Assembly (NCBI RefSeq): GCF_900141855.1
Contig: NZ_FQYU01000003.1
Coordinates: forward strand, 325,939 to 389,938
Direction of reading: 5' to 3'
Source of the DNA: Pseudozobellia thermophila
Lineage (GTDB): Bacteria; Bacteroidota; Bacteroidia; Flavobacteriales; Flavobacteriaceae
DNA length: 64,000 bases
The notes under the pieces are model-generated. The model made no database searches. It was given only the letters and a program-made list of their open reading frames with translations, and had not been told where the DNA came from. Numbering within the stretch: the first letter of the stretch is position 1; every line of letters starts with the position of its first letter. Positions 36,081 to 45,204 of this stretch are shown here, in pieces. Position numbers and translations under genes: made by a program.

Positions 36081-37699
36081 ATTTGTGTCTTTGCCTGTCC
36101 GGTCAGAACCGATTTTTTTAAGGTAAAATGAAATTCGGTTCCTAATCCCATCTCACTTTCTACCCAAACTTCACCCTCGTAACGATCGACGATCTTTTTG
36201 ACGATCGAAAGGCCGATACCTGTTGACCGCTCTTTGTTGCCGATGGACTGAAAAATCTGAAAAATCTTTTTGTGGTACTCTTCGGGTATGCCCACGCCGT
36301 TGTCTTTGATAATAAAGTGATGGTGTTCCTTTTTATCCTTAAAAAGAACTTCGACCAGGCCGACCTCCCTTTCGATATGGGCAACGGCATTGCCGATAAT
36401 GTTTTGAAAGAGTTGCTGCATTTTGGTCCGATCGGCCTGTATGCAGGGCAGAACCTCGGGAACCTTGACGGATACGTGGTCGGGAATAAATATGGTTTCC
36501 TTGATGGTCTCGACAATTTCGTTCAGATCGACCTCACTGCTCTTTAGCTGCGAGCTATTGGCCGTCGAATACTCGAGAATGCCTTGTATCAGCTTGTCCA
36601 TGGCCGCCACTTTTTCCTGCATTAGGGAAAGCTGCTGTTGACCCGCCTCATCGAGTTTGTCGTGATAATCCTCAATGATCCACGAGGCCAGGGCACTAAT
36701 GCTCCTAAGGGGCGATTTCAGGTCGTGGGAAACGATATGGGCGTATTCCTGTAGGTTTTTGTTGCTCGATTCCAGTTCGGAAAGTAATTCTTCTTTTTGG
36801 TGTTCCAGCTCCTTTTCCTTGGTAATGTCCTCGATCACGATTACCTGTGATTCAATTTGTCCGTTTTCGTCCCTGACCGCACTGATATTCGTCTTGGCCA
36901 AAAAGGTGTCCCCGTTCTTTTTAATATATTCCTTGGTCACCGAAACGGTATCTTCCCCTTGGTCGAGCTGGCGCATGAGTTCGTCACATTCCTCTTTGGC
37001 ATAACAGGTCGAAACATCCTCTATGGAGAACTTTCTAAGCTCATTTTCGGTATAGCCCAATAAATTGACAAAACTCGGGTTGGCCTTGGTGATCTTGCCA
37101 TCGACGGCAAGGGCAATTCCTAGAGGGGAATTGTCAAAGATGACGTGCAGCTGCTTTTTCTGTTCGCTGAGCAAGTGTTTGATTTCGGTCTCTTGACTGA
37201 TATCGCGCATAATGCCATGCGAGCCTATCGGCTTTCCTTCGGTGTCGTAGATCAGGCTGCAATTGATCTGTATGTATTTGTGACGATTGCCCTTGACAAC
37301 GATTTTAGCCCGGTAATTCTTTAAGGTTCCGACATCCTTCAACGATTGAAAGGCCTGTAGGGTGTAGGGGATATAGTCTTTATGGACCAATTTGCCCACG
37401 TTCAACCGTTCTTTCCTATGGTCGTAGCCCAGAAAATCGATGGCCGAATTGTTCATGGTAATTACGTTGTAATCCATGTCCATTATAACATAGGGATCGA
37501 CAATATCCATAAACGAGTCGCCCAAGCTGGAGTGCTCTTTGTTCAGGAGGCCCTCCAATTTGCTGTTGGCCGACTTTAAATGCCTTGCAGTGTCATACAG
37601 TTCCTTCGACTTGCTTTCGAGGATCTTTTCGGCCTGTATACGGGCCAATTTTTGTCTTTCCAGGGCTTTTTTGAGTAGTATGACCTCTTTACTATCCAT
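36077..37699 (-). CDS. PAS-containing histidine kinase downstream of H-NOX
   Basis: The 540-residue soluble protein (ATG 37699, 8-bp overlap with the H-NOX stop; a longer start at 37732 is possible) begins with a coiled coil (LKKALERQKLARIQAEKIL). Two PAS domains follow (about residues 60-175, and 185-300 with FDNSPLGIALAVDGKI). Then come HisKA with H325 in IVSHDLKSPLRSIS and HATPase_c (NIIGNAVAH, DNGVGIPEE, TGIGLSIVKKI). No transmembrane segments are present. H-NOX proteins typically inhibit a partner kinase when NO-bound; this one is the obvious partner. Its kinase core resembles that of the second kinase in the operon, suggesting duplication. Confidence 0.92.
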   Translation of the reverse strand: MDSKEVILLKKALERQKLARIQAEKILESKSKELYDTARHLKSANSKLEGLLNKEHSSLGDSFMDIVDPYVIMDMDYNVITMNNSAIDFLGYDHRKERLNVGKLVHKDYIPYTLQAFQSLKDVGTLKNYRAKIVVKGNRHKYIQINCSLIYDTEGKPIGSHGIMRDISQETEIKHLLSEQKKQLHVIFDNSPLGIALAVDGKITKANPSFVNLLGYTENELRKFSIEDVSTCYAKEECDELMRQLDQGEDTVSVTKEYIKKNGDTFLAKTNISAVRDENGQIESQVIVIEDITKEKELEHQKEELLSELESSNKNLQEYAHIVSHDLKSPLRSISALASWIIEDYHDKLDEAGQQQLSLMQEKVAAMDKLIQGILEYSTANSSQLKSSEVDLNEIVETIKETIFIPDHVSVKVPEVLPCIQADRTKMQQLFQNIIGNAVAHIEREVGLVEVLFKDKKEHHHFIIKDNGVGIPEEYHKKIFQIFQSIGNKERSTGIGLSIVKKIVDRYEGEVWVESEMGLGTEFHFTLKKSVLTGQAKTQI

Positions 37700-38234
37700 T
37701 TTGAACAATGTCGAATTGAACTTCTGTTCCATCTTCTTTTAGTAATTGATAGGTTACTTGGGCCGAGCTGTTGTAATGCTCAAAACATTTTTCTATCAAG
37801 CCGTGGGCCAACCTGTACAAACCCCGCGAAGAGGCGTAGACCATGGAAAGCGAGTTGTCGGTCTTCTCGAGAATCTTGAAGGTGGGTAGTTCGGCCTCGG
37901 GATAAATTTTTTGAACATGGACGTGGATGTGGTCTTCGATGGAATATAGGAGCCCCAAGGGATTCTTATAATTTTGGATCACTTCGGGATGTGCCTTGCC
38001 GAGACTTGTAAAAAGGTAATGCCCAAAGGTATAGATCAGTGTGTCGGCATCGATTTTGACGGTACTGCTCAAATGGGTAATGAGGCTGACCATCTCGTTG
38101 AATTCGTAGGTGCCAATAGAGGTATAGATTCCGCTGGAAGGTAGGTTGGCATCCTCTATAATCGAATCGACGACCTCGAGACCAAATTTCTCCTCTACCA
38201 TTTCGAGAAATTCGGTAAAAACAATTCCCTTCAT
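37692..38234 (-). CDS. H-NOX haem-NO/O2 sensor protein
   Basis: Starting at ATG 38234 (MKGIVFTEFLEMVEEKFG) gives 180 residues, the normal stand-alone H-NOX length. The haem-pocket signatures are both present: the proximal His, H104 in EDHIHVHVQKIYPEA, and the propionate-binding YxSxR motif as Y133-A-S-S-R137. These are the defining residues of haem-nitric oxide/oxygen binding domains. The protein is cytoplasmic and precedes the PAS kinase with an 8-bp overlap, the normal arrangement for bacterial H-NOX signalling. Whether it also binds O2 depends on a distal Tyr that cannot be placed with certainty. Confidence 0.95.
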   Translation of the reverse strand: MKGIVFTEFLEMVEEKFGLEVVDSIIEDANLPSSGIYTSIGTYEFNEMVSLITHLSSTVKIDADTLIYTFGHYLFTSLGKAHPEVIQNYKNPLGLLYSIEDHIHVHVQKIYPEAELPTFKILEKTDNSLSMVYASSRGLYRLAHGLIEKCFEHYNSSAQVTYQLLKEDGTEVQFDIVQNG

Positions 38235-38349
38235 TTTACAAGTACATTTTAGAGTTGGGTAGTTAGCAAGACACCCAAAAAGATTTCGTATAAATGTAGG
38301 AAAAAGACTTCCTGTGTCTAATAAAATGTTGTGAACTGTAAGAAAATTG

Positions 38350-38751
38350 TTATGCCTTGACCAGCTCACTCACCTCCCAGTACTGGATGACCTTGGTAAG
38401 TTTTTCTTCGTAATCCTCGTATTTTAGGGGCTTCAGGATGTATCCCGCAATGCCGATCCTGTAACATTCCAATAAATCGGCCCGATTTTCAGATGTTGTG
38501 AGCATTATGGTGGGCAAATACTTAAAACGCTCATCGGCTTTTAAAATTTTTAGAAATTCGATACCGCTCATTCGGGGCATGTTCAGGTCTAGCAGAATAA
38601 TATCGGGCAATTGGTCGTCAGAGCCCAAAACCTGTAATGCTTCTTCACCATTTTTCGCTTCGGTTATCTTGTGTTGGGTCTGAAGTTTGCCGATCGTACG
38701 CTTGAACTTCATCGTCTCTATGAGATCGTCTTCGATAAAAAGTATATTCAT
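38350..38751 (-). CDS. Single-domain response regulator (CheY-like)
   Basis: The 133-residue protein is a bare receiver domain: acidic pair E7 D8 D9, phosphoacceptor D55 in IILLDLNMPRMSG, T83-T84 in MLTTSE, and the conserved Lys in ILKPLKYED. It has no output domain and so would work by protein contact or as a phosphate intermediate. It is upstream of the H-NOX gene by 115 bp, long enough for a separate promoter but in the same direction. Together with the HPt at the other end it frames a complete phosphorelay. Confidence 0.93.
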   Translation of the reverse strand: MNILFIEDDLIETMKFKRTIGKLQTQHKITEAKNGEEALQVLGSDDQLPDIILLDLNMPRMSGIEFLKILKADERFKYLPTIMLTTSENRADLLECYRIGIAGYILKPLKYEDYEEKLTKVIQYWEVSELVKA

Positions 38752-38905
38752 GGTGAAAAAGTACTGGTTGCTATAGGGTAAATATACTTAAAAGTTAGGT
38801 TCGAAGCATGTTGAACCATGAATATAGGCTGTATTTTTGTAGGGTTTGGACTATTTTATGTCGGGAAATTTTCGAAAGCATCCATCGAAAACTCCCTGCG
38901 ATGTG

Positions 38906-39910
38906 TTAGAGGTCGATGGCCTTTCCGGTTTCGGCCGACCTGTAGGCCGCGTCTATTATCCGCATAACGGTCAGACCTTCGTCAATTCCCGGGACTGGCT
39001 GGCTGCGGGAAAGGATACAATCGATAAAATACCTCATTTGGGAGGTATAGATCCGTTGGTCGCAGTGCTCGTCCTTTTGTACGGCCTCGGGCCTGATCTC
39101 TTCCGATGTTTCGCCTTTTTTAAGCTTTAGGAAGGTGGGAAAAAGGTTGGCATAGCCCTTGGTCCCAAAAAGGGAAGTACTTGCCTCAGGCCCGTCCATA
39201 TGGGGGTGCCACCATCCACTCTCTATGATGCTTTCCGCTCCGTTGTCCCAAGTAACGACCAAAATACCCGTATCGTCAACCTCATAATCGCCAAAGTGGG
39301 TGGCGATGCGTGCGTATACCTTCAGGGGCTTGGGGTCTCCGAGAAGGTAGCGGACCGTATCTATGGCATGTACGCCCATATCGGCCAAGGCGCCTCCCCC
39401 GGCAAGTTCCTTTTGGGTAAACCAACCTTCGGGCCCCCAGTTTTCGTGTATTCCGTATCCCTTCGTCTTGATTACCTTGCCCAATTTTTGTGACCGGACA
39501 CAGGCTTCTATGTATTGGGTCTCCGTGTCAAAACGCCACATATGCCCGATCATGACCAAGCTGTTGTGCTCGCGGGCCACCTGGGCTATCTCCCGGCCCT
39601 CCTCGGTATTCATGGCCATGGGTTTTTCGATAAAGACATCTATCCCCTTCCTTAGAAATTCGAGGGCCTGGGGGGCGTGCAGAAAATTGGGGGTGCTTAT
39701 GACCACGGCATCTATGGAAGGGTCGTTGACCACGGGAGAAATGGAGGTAAAAGCATTTGGTATACCGTATTTTTCTGAAAAATTCCGTGCGCTTTCAGGG
39801 GTTTTGGCAACAACGGCGGCCATTTCGACATGGGCGAGCTCCTTAAGTCCCCTGGCATGGTAATCAGCTATGTATCCGGCGCCTATAAGGGCTATTCTAG
39901 TTTTTTTCAT
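38906..39910 (-). CDS. Gfo/Idh/MocA-family NAD(P)-dependent oxidoreductase
   Basis: The 334-residue protein has the N-terminal Rossmann fold (IGAGYIADYHARGLKEL), the family EKP motif (VFIEKPMAMN) whose Lys is catalytic, and a C-terminal alpha/beta domain with GGGALADMGVHAIDTVRYLLG holding the catalytic Asp/His positions. Members oxidise or reduce sugars, cyclitols or sugar acids. It is the last gene of the operon that starts at the symporter and lies 45 bp after the GDPD gene. With the DegT aminotransferase it could form a keto/amino sugar interconversion, as in the NtdC-NtdA pair of kanosamine synthesis; this is inference. Confidence 0.88.
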   Translation of the reverse strand: MKKTRIALIGAGYIADYHARGLKELAHVEMAAVVAKTPESARNFSEKYGIPNAFTSISPVVNDPSIDAVVISTPNFLHAPQALEFLRKGIDVFIEKPMAMNTEEGREIAQVAREHNSLVMIGHMWRFDTETQYIEACVRSQKLGKVIKTKGYGIHENWGPEGWFTQKELAGGGALADMGVHAIDTVRYLLGDPKPLKVYARIATHFGDYEVDDTGILVVTWDNGAESIIESGWWHPHMDGPEASTSLFGTKGYANLFPTFLKLKKGETSEEIRPEAVQKDEHCDQRIYTSQMRYFIDCILSRSQPVPGIDEGLTVMRIIDAAYRSAETGKAIDL

Positions 39911-39955
39911 GGGGTCGTTCTCTTTAATTTTCGGGCATTTTTCGGCCTACCCGGT

Positions 39956-40783
39956 TTATTTTCGGTTTTTGCCCTTATCGTGGTCAAAGGCCTTTATCAG
40001 TCGGTAAAGATTGTCGGTCAGTACAAAATCGATTCCCTTATCAAAAAGCAGCCGCATTTCTTCGGGGGTTTCGGCGGCAACGTAATTGATAAGAACACCA
40101 TGCTCCTTGAGTCTTTTTATGTCCGAGGGCGAGGCCTGGTCGTCCCTCGATTTTTTGAGTTGGATGAAGGCGTACCTTCTTTTCAGCGTTTCTTCGATGT
40201 AGGACGACCTTTTCGGGGTACGCTCCATATTGCATATTTTTAGCGACGGATCAACCTTTTGCACCCCTAATGCCGCCTTTTTTTCACAGGCCAAAACAGC
40301 TTGGTGCCCCCGGTTTCCCAAAAGGATGAGCTGGGCCGTTATTTTCCCCAGTTTTTTACCTCCCTTCAAGTGGATGTTAAGCCAAATGTCTTTCGGCATG
40401 ATCGCCAGTACTTCCTGTAAGGTGGGGATTTTTTCGTCGGAGAATTCAGGTGATTTCCACGAGCCGGCATCCAGTGTCTTGAGTTCGGCCAGGGTCAATG
40501 ATTTTACGGCCCCGCTTCCGTTGGTGGTCCTGTCGACCGATGGATCGTGAATGACGACGGGGTGCCCATCTTTACTCAGCCTCACATCGAATTCGATCAT
40601 TTGCGCCCCGAGTCTGATGGCTTCCCTAAAGGCCGCCATCGTATTTTCAGGGTGCTTTTCGTGGGCGCCCCTGTGGGCACAGATACCCTGTTGGGGCAAG
40701 GTATTCTCAGGGGCCGATTGGGCGCTAAGACCATGGCTGATCGAAACCGCCAAGACGAGTATAAGGAAGCGTGTTCGTTTCAC
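39956..40783 (-). CDS. Secreted glycerophosphodiester phosphodiesterase
   Basis: The 275-residue protein has a signal peptide (MKRTRFLILVLAVSISHGLSA) and a GDPD TIM-barrel. The motifs are CAHRGAHEKHPENT with the catalytic His, EFDVRLSKDGHPVVIHD with the metal-binding Glu/Asp and second His, and a C-terminal DNLYRLIKAF. Family members split glycerophosphodiesters into an alcohol and glycerol 3-phosphate, using Ca2+ or Mg2+. The start is GTG and overlaps the aminotransferase stop as GTGA, so translation is coupled. Placement inside a sugar-type operon suggests a phosphodiester-linked or glycerol-linked substrate, which is inference. Confidence 0.92.
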   Translation of the reverse strand: MKRTRFLILVLAVSISHGLSAQSAPENTLPQQGICAHRGAHEKHPENTMAAFREAIRLGAQMIEFDVRLSKDGHPVVIHDPSVDRTTNGSGAVKSLTLAELKTLDAGSWKSPEFSDEKIPTLQEVLAIMPKDIWLNIHLKGGKKLGKITAQLILLGNRGHQAVLACEKKAALGVQKVDPSLKICNMERTPKRSSYIEETLKRRYAFIQLKKSRDDQASPSDIKRLKEHGVLINYVAAETPEEMRLLFDKGIDFVLTDNLYRLIKAFDHDKGKNRK

Positions 40784-42066
40784 TGGTCAAGAAGTTCTTC
40801 GGCGTTGTCGTAAATCTTTTGGATGGCGGCTGCCATCATATCCATATCCGCTTGGCTGCCCATCAGTACCTTATGGTGCAGGCATACCGATTCATCCGCA
40901 AAAAGCCTTTCGCATACGGGCAGGGAGAATCGTTTGGGGTCGATGGCGTCCCAATAGGCCTCGCTCAGTTTGTGCCGGGCCGGCTTGGTATGGGGTACGT
41001 ATAGCGAACAATTGTTCAAGGGTTCGTAACAGGCGTCCACCACGATGCCCAGTTCGGCTTCGAGGGCACTTCTGAACCTTGAAACGGGCAAATCTTTAAA
41101 CTGGTCTCTATCGTATCGAAAGGCAAAGTTAAAATAGGCCTTTTGGGTTTCCCTGGGATCTCTTCTTAGGGGTGTGATGCCCGGAATTTCCTTGATCAAC
41201 CCGTTCAAATAGGCGCCGTTGGCATCCCTTAGGGCATTTTGTTGGGGTAGCCTTTTTAATCCCTCGACCAAGATGGCTGCCTGAAATTCGGTTATCCTTA
41301 GGTTGCCCGATTGAATAAAGTTGCCATCGTCGCCATAATCGCCAATGCCCTTATCGCCACTTTGGGCCATCGTACTTTCGGGCCTACGGCCACAGTTTCT
41401 GAGGGCGTCAAGCCTTTCCGCCAAAATGGGGTCGTCGGTGGTTACGGCGCCTCCTTCCCCGGCGGTTAGGTGCTTTGACAATTGGAAACTAAAGCTTCCG
41501 ATATGGCCGATACTTCCGGCCTTTTTGCCCTTCCACTCGCCACCATGCTTATGCGCACAGTCTTCGATCACATATAAATTATGCGCTTTGGCAATTTCCA
41601 TAATGGCATCCATATCGGCAAAGCCCCCATATAAATGTACGGGTATAATGGCCTTGGTATTTGGGGTGATGGCCCGTTTGATGGCCTCGGGGTCGATACA
41701 CCAGGTATCATCGAGAACATCTACCAGGATGGGGGTGGCATTGACGTCGATAACCGTTGCTGCCGTGGCCTGCCAGGTTAGGCCTGGGATAATGACCTCG
41801 TCACCGATGCCTATTCCCAAGGCCTCTAGGGCGATTTGAAGGGTCACCGTGCCGTTGACGGTACAGATGGAATAGGCCGTTCCGGTAAATTTGGCGAATT
41901 CCTTGTTGAATTCGGTTTCCTTGGGTCCGTTATAAGACCATACCCCACTGTTCAAGACATCGATCAGGGCCTTTTCCTCCCCTTTGCCCCAAACGGGCCA
42001 CTGCGGCCACGGGTTTGTTTTTACATTGCGGATGGGCCTGCCCCCTTGTATCGCTAATTTTTTCAT
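40780..42066 (-). CDS. DegT/DnrJ/EryC1/StrS-family PLP aminotransferase
   Basis: From ATG 42066 (MKKLAIQGGRPIRN) the protein has 428 residues; the frame is open to 42108. The fold-type I aminotransferase features are TWQATAATVIDVNATPILVDV, VIEDCAHKHGGEW with the PLP-binding Asp, and SFQLSKHLTAGEGG with the Schiff-base Lys. The family usually makes amino sugars from nucleotide- or free keto sugars, and close relatives act on cyclitols (scyllo-inosose type) or 3-keto-glucose 6-phosphate. Finding it between a GH2 enzyme and a GDPD in a catabolic-looking operon is unusual. It may run in the deaminating direction. Confidence 0.88.
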   Translation of the reverse strand: MKKLAIQGGRPIRNVKTNPWPQWPVWGKGEEKALIDVLNSGVWSYNGPKETEFNKEFAKFTGTAYSICTVNGTVTLQIALEALGIGIGDEVIIPGLTWQATAATVIDVNATPILVDVLDDTWCIDPEAIKRAITPNTKAIIPVHLYGGFADMDAIMEIAKAHNLYVIEDCAHKHGGEWKGKKAGSIGHIGSFSFQLSKHLTAGEGGAVTTDDPILAERLDALRNCGRRPESTMAQSGDKGIGDYGDDGNFIQSGNLRITEFQAAILVEGLKRLPQQNALRDANGAYLNGLIKEIPGITPLRRDPRETQKAYFNFAFRYDRDQFKDLPVSRFRSALEAELGIVVDACYEPLNNCSLYVPHTKPARHKLSEAYWDAIDPKRFSLPVCERLFADESVCLHHKVLMGSQADMDMMAAAIQKIYDNAEELLDQ

Positions 42067-42123
42067 ATTGTCGGTTTTCAGATATTGGGAAACCACCTTG
42101 TTCATCATAATGGGGTTTCATCG

Positions 42124-44748
42124 CTAGGTTGTCGTGTTCGAGTCTTTGTATGTTACCGGGGCCACGTTCCATCCCTCCACTTTTAACTCGACGGGGCCGC
42201 CTTGATGGAGCGAAGTGCGAACCCTTCGCTTTTCACCGGGAAGGAGGCTGATAAAGTTGTCTTCCCAAAAAACGGGTACGAAGGGTTCTCCCGTCTCTTT
42301 ATCGAGGAGTTTCAAATTGATCAAAAAGGCAATACGGTCGTTATCGTTGTGGAGGATCGCCTCGGCATGCCTTTGTCCGTTTTCCGTTAGGGTACGAAAG
42401 CCTACGCTAAGGTCTACCGTTCGCAGGCTCCCCAATTCCTTTAGGTTCGCATATTGTTTGCTCGGGGTGTGAAATGCGAATTCGCCCAGGTCGGCATCGT
42501 AATCGAGAACCTCTTCCTGGGTCGACAGCCAATAGAAATTGTCGCTTACCGAGGTGCCTTTATCGTCGTAAAGGCGTAGGTCTAGAAAATAGCTCGACGA
42601 AATAGCATCCGGTACCTTTACCTCTAGCAAGGGAGTGGACGAATCGGGCGGCGCGTGAAACTCACGGTGCTCAGAAAACAGCAGGTCGGAGTTGATATCG
42701 AAGACCTTGATGTGGGCGTGCAAATTATCGATCGACCGCAGATGGTCGTTTACGGCATAGACCTTATGGTCGCCGTAATTGTAGATCAATTGCAGGGGGG
42801 CACAGGCTTTTCTCGTGGCGTAAAAGGCTCCCGTGGGCAATAGGTAATAGTCGTACAACTGCCAATACATTTTGGGCCATGCGGCGTTGAGCATCCATTG
42901 TACGACCCCCGTGGCCTTGCTTTTGTTGACTTGAAAGGCCTCGAACATGGGACGCATGAGCTCGTAGTTCATGGCTTGGGCCTTTTTGTCAAAGTCTTCG
43001 ATCGAGGAGGGCGTACCGTAGCGTTCGTTAATGGCCGTTACAAAGCGGCCTAGGTCTGAAAACTCATACCTGCCGCAATGGTAGTTCCATACATCGCCGA
43101 TCGGCCAGAGCTCGTCGTCCGGAATAAACCTTTTCAAACTGTCCAATTGGGGTACCTGGGCCCCGGGTCCGGTTTCGGTGTTAAAGCCATAGGCGCCTCC
43201 GAAGCGGGTATCGGTAAACCAATACACGGGCGCGGTGTAGGCGTACGGACCGAGCATCTTTACGCCCGAGGAACCGCTGATTTCACTGATTACGTCCTCG
43301 CTTCCGATGACGTGCTGATCGCTTCCGACACCCCCGGTAGAGTTTAGGTAGGGGCGGGTAGGGTCGTATTTGGCAAAGGTTTCGATGTATTTTCGTTCGA
43401 GTTCGGTGATGGGAACCTTGTCACTGGCCACTGTCCAAACAAAGATACTGGGGTGGTTGCGCAGCCATAGTACCTGGTCTTCCCAGGCCTGGGCCACCAA
43501 GGCGATGTCATCGGGTTTGTATACCCCTCCAAAACGTTCGTCGACGGGCACGCCCATGTGTATTTCGTGTTCCCAGTGGCAGCTCCACCCGGCCATTAGT
43601 AAAATTCCCTGTTCATCACATAGGTCGTAAAGCTTTTGGTCGGTACCCCAAAAGCCTTCCAAGCGGATGCAGTTGAGGTTCATGTGCCTTACATAGTTGA
43701 CCTGGGCCTCGATCTTGTCATGGGTGTCCATTAACAATAGGTCGTCCGTCCAACCGGCACCCTTGATCAAAACGTTTTGGCCATTGATCCTAAAGCCACG
43801 GTGGATTTCGTTCAACCAGTAATCGGTAACCTCGCGGATGCCGAACCTGGTTTCGGCGCAACTCCACACCTCTTGTCGGGCGGCGAAGGTCAGTTTAAGA
43901 GGGTACAAATGGGGTTCGCCCATACCCACGGGCCACCAAAGCCTAGGGTTTCGTATGCGTAGTTCCGGATGGTCATCGGGACCGATTTCGATGGTCGACT
44001 TTGCCTTGGATGGAAGGTTTAAGGGAACCTCGAAACGAATATCCCCAATTTCAACGAGCAAGTCCCCGGCAATCGGACGGTCGTGAAAATTGGTCAGTTC
44101 CGCTGAAATGAATAGGTCGGCCTCCGGTTCGGGCTCGTGGCGTATGTGTGATCTAACAAATGGGTTTTTGACCAAAACACCACCGTGAAGCTCTAGGGTA
44201 ACCGGCCTAAAAACACCCATGTTGCCGTCGGGCGGGGCGGGGTTCCAATCGACGAAGCCTATGCTGAAATCACCGGGTTTGGGCGGAATCACCTCAATGG
44301 CCAAGATGTTTTCGCCCTCCTTGGTATACGTGCTAATATCGAAGGCGGTACGTCTATAGGCCCCATTGATGGTGTTGCTATCGGCAACCTGGTGACCGTT
44401 GAGCCAAACATTGGCCTTATAGTTGATCCCGTCAAAATTCAAATGGGCAAAGAGCGGGGCCTGTACCTCTGTCAGTTCAAAGGTGGTGAGGTACCACCAA
44501 GGGACCTTAAAGGGGTCGGTGGGTATATTTTTTAGATTGTCGGCGTAGTAGGGTCGGTCGTAAACACCGTTGTTGACCAAGGCGGCCAATACGGTAGTGG
44601 GCACTTGGGCCGGTAACCCATCATCGAGAATCGAGGCGCGGGTCGAAACCAGGTCGCCTGTCTCCCCGACCTCGGAGGCGGATTTAAGCTTCCATCCCTG
44701 GGTGAGGACCCTGCTTGCGTATTTGGTTGTGTATGGCTTACTGTTCAT
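42124..44748 (-). CDS. GH2 glycoside hydrolase, exo-beta-glucosaminidase-like
   Basis: The 874-residue protein has the GH2 layout: sugar-binding jelly roll (INYKANVWLNGHQVADSN, then FVDWNPAPPDGNMGVFRPV), Ig-like domain, TIM barrel (GAGWTDDLLLMDTHDKIEAQ), and C-terminal beta domains. The active-site acids appear as D443 in VASDKVP and E525 in GFNTETGPG. Asp rather than Glu as acid/base is the pattern of CsxA-type exo-beta-D-glucosaminidases. No signal peptide is seen, so it seems cytoplasmic, in contrast to most enzymes of the PUL further on. It overlaps the small membrane protein upstream by 11 bp. Confidence 0.85.
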   Translation of the reverse strand: MNSKPYTTKYASRVLTQGWKLKSASEVGETGDLVSTRASILDDGLPAQVPTTVLAALVNNGVYDRPYYADNLKNIPTDPFKVPWWYLTTFELTEVQAPLFAHLNFDGINYKANVWLNGHQVADSNTINGAYRRTAFDISTYTKEGENILAIEVIPPKPGDFSIGFVDWNPAPPDGNMGVFRPVTLELHGGVLVKNPFVRSHIRHEPEPEADLFISAELTNFHDRPIAGDLLVEIGDIRFEVPLNLPSKAKSTIEIGPDDHPELRIRNPRLWWPVGMGEPHLYPLKLTFAARQEVWSCAETRFGIREVTDYWLNEIHRGFRINGQNVLIKGAGWTDDLLLMDTHDKIEAQVNYVRHMNLNCIRLEGFWGTDQKLYDLCDEQGILLMAGWSCHWEHEIHMGVPVDERFGGVYKPDDIALVAQAWEDQVLWLRNHPSIFVWTVASDKVPITELERKYIETFAKYDPTRPYLNSTGGVGSDQHVIGSEDVISEISGSSGVKMLGPYAYTAPVYWFTDTRFGGAYGFNTETGPGAQVPQLDSLKRFIPDDELWPIGDVWNYHCGRYEFSDLGRFVTAINERYGTPSSIEDFDKKAQAMNYELMRPMFEAFQVNKSKATGVVQWMLNAAWPKMYWQLYDYYLLPTGAFYATRKACAPLQLIYNYGDHKVYAVNDHLRSIDNLHAHIKVFDINSDLLFSEHREFHAPPDSSTPLLEVKVPDAISSSYFLDLRLYDDKGTSVSDNFYWLSTQEEVLDYDADLGEFAFHTPSKQYANLKELGSLRTVDLSVGFRTLTENGQRHAEAILHNDNDRIAFLINLKLLDKETGEPFVPVFWEDNFISLLPGEKRRVRTSLHQGGPVELKVEGWNVAPVTYKDSNTTT

Positions 44749-44971
44749 TTTCTGACTCCATTTTTTTAATGGACCTTCTCGATACCCAAATCATGCCACC
44801 GCCGATGGAGACGAGTACCAGTCCGGCCACCATATCGGTCAGCAATTGCACCGAGGTTTCGGTATAGGCCATGGCGGCCAATACAATAAGGCCGAAAAGG
44901 GCGATAAAGACACCTAAGGCATTATTGATTTTTGCGGTTTTTCTTTTGTTTATAATATCGATTTTGTCCAT
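44738..44971 (-). CDS. Small membrane protein, 77 aa
   Basis: The 77-residue protein has two hydrophobic helices (NNALGVFIALFGLIVLAAMA and DMVAGLVLVSIGGGMIWVS) with a basic loop and a charged C terminus (RRSIKKMESENEQ). No family was recognised. It lies between the symporter pair and the GH2 gene, all tightly spaced. With the next 71-aa protein it could be an accessory of the symporter, in the way YhdT accompanies PanF; that comparison is inference. Confidence 0.75.
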   Translation of the reverse strand: MDKIDIINKRKTAKINNALGVFIALFGLIVLAAMAYTETSVQLLTDMVAGLVLVSIGGGMIWVSRRSIKKMESENEQ

Positions 44972-44986
44972 TGTCGGCGGGTTAGG

Positions 44987-45202
44987 TTAGAAGAAGTAAT
45001 AAACCGATGCCAAAATGCCCAGCACCGTCCATGACCAGATTTTTAAATTCTTGTACCAAAAACGTTCGTTTTTGGGGATCCCCTCAAAAATATAGTCCTT
45101 GGGCAATAGGGCTACCAAGAGGGCAATAAAAAGGTACAGTCCGAAAAATATCATTTTGGCCGTTTCTTGGGTAATATCCGAGGCCCAATCAAAATTCAAC
45201 AT
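44987..45202 (-). CDS. Small membrane protein, 71 aa
   Basis: The 71-residue protein has two hydrophobic helices (MIFFGLYLFIALLVALLPKD and WSWTVLGILASVYYFF at the very C terminus) and an aromatic, charged loop (GIPKNERFWYKNLKIW). It starts 2 bp after the symporter stop and ends 15 bp before the 77-aa gene, so it is translated in the same unit. No family was recognised; an accessory role for the symporter is the simplest view. Confidence 0.75.
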   Translation of the reverse strand: MLNFDWASDITQETAKMIFFGLYLFIALLVALLPKDYIFEGIPKNERFWYKNLKIWSWTVLGILASVYYFF

Positions 45203-45204
45203 AG

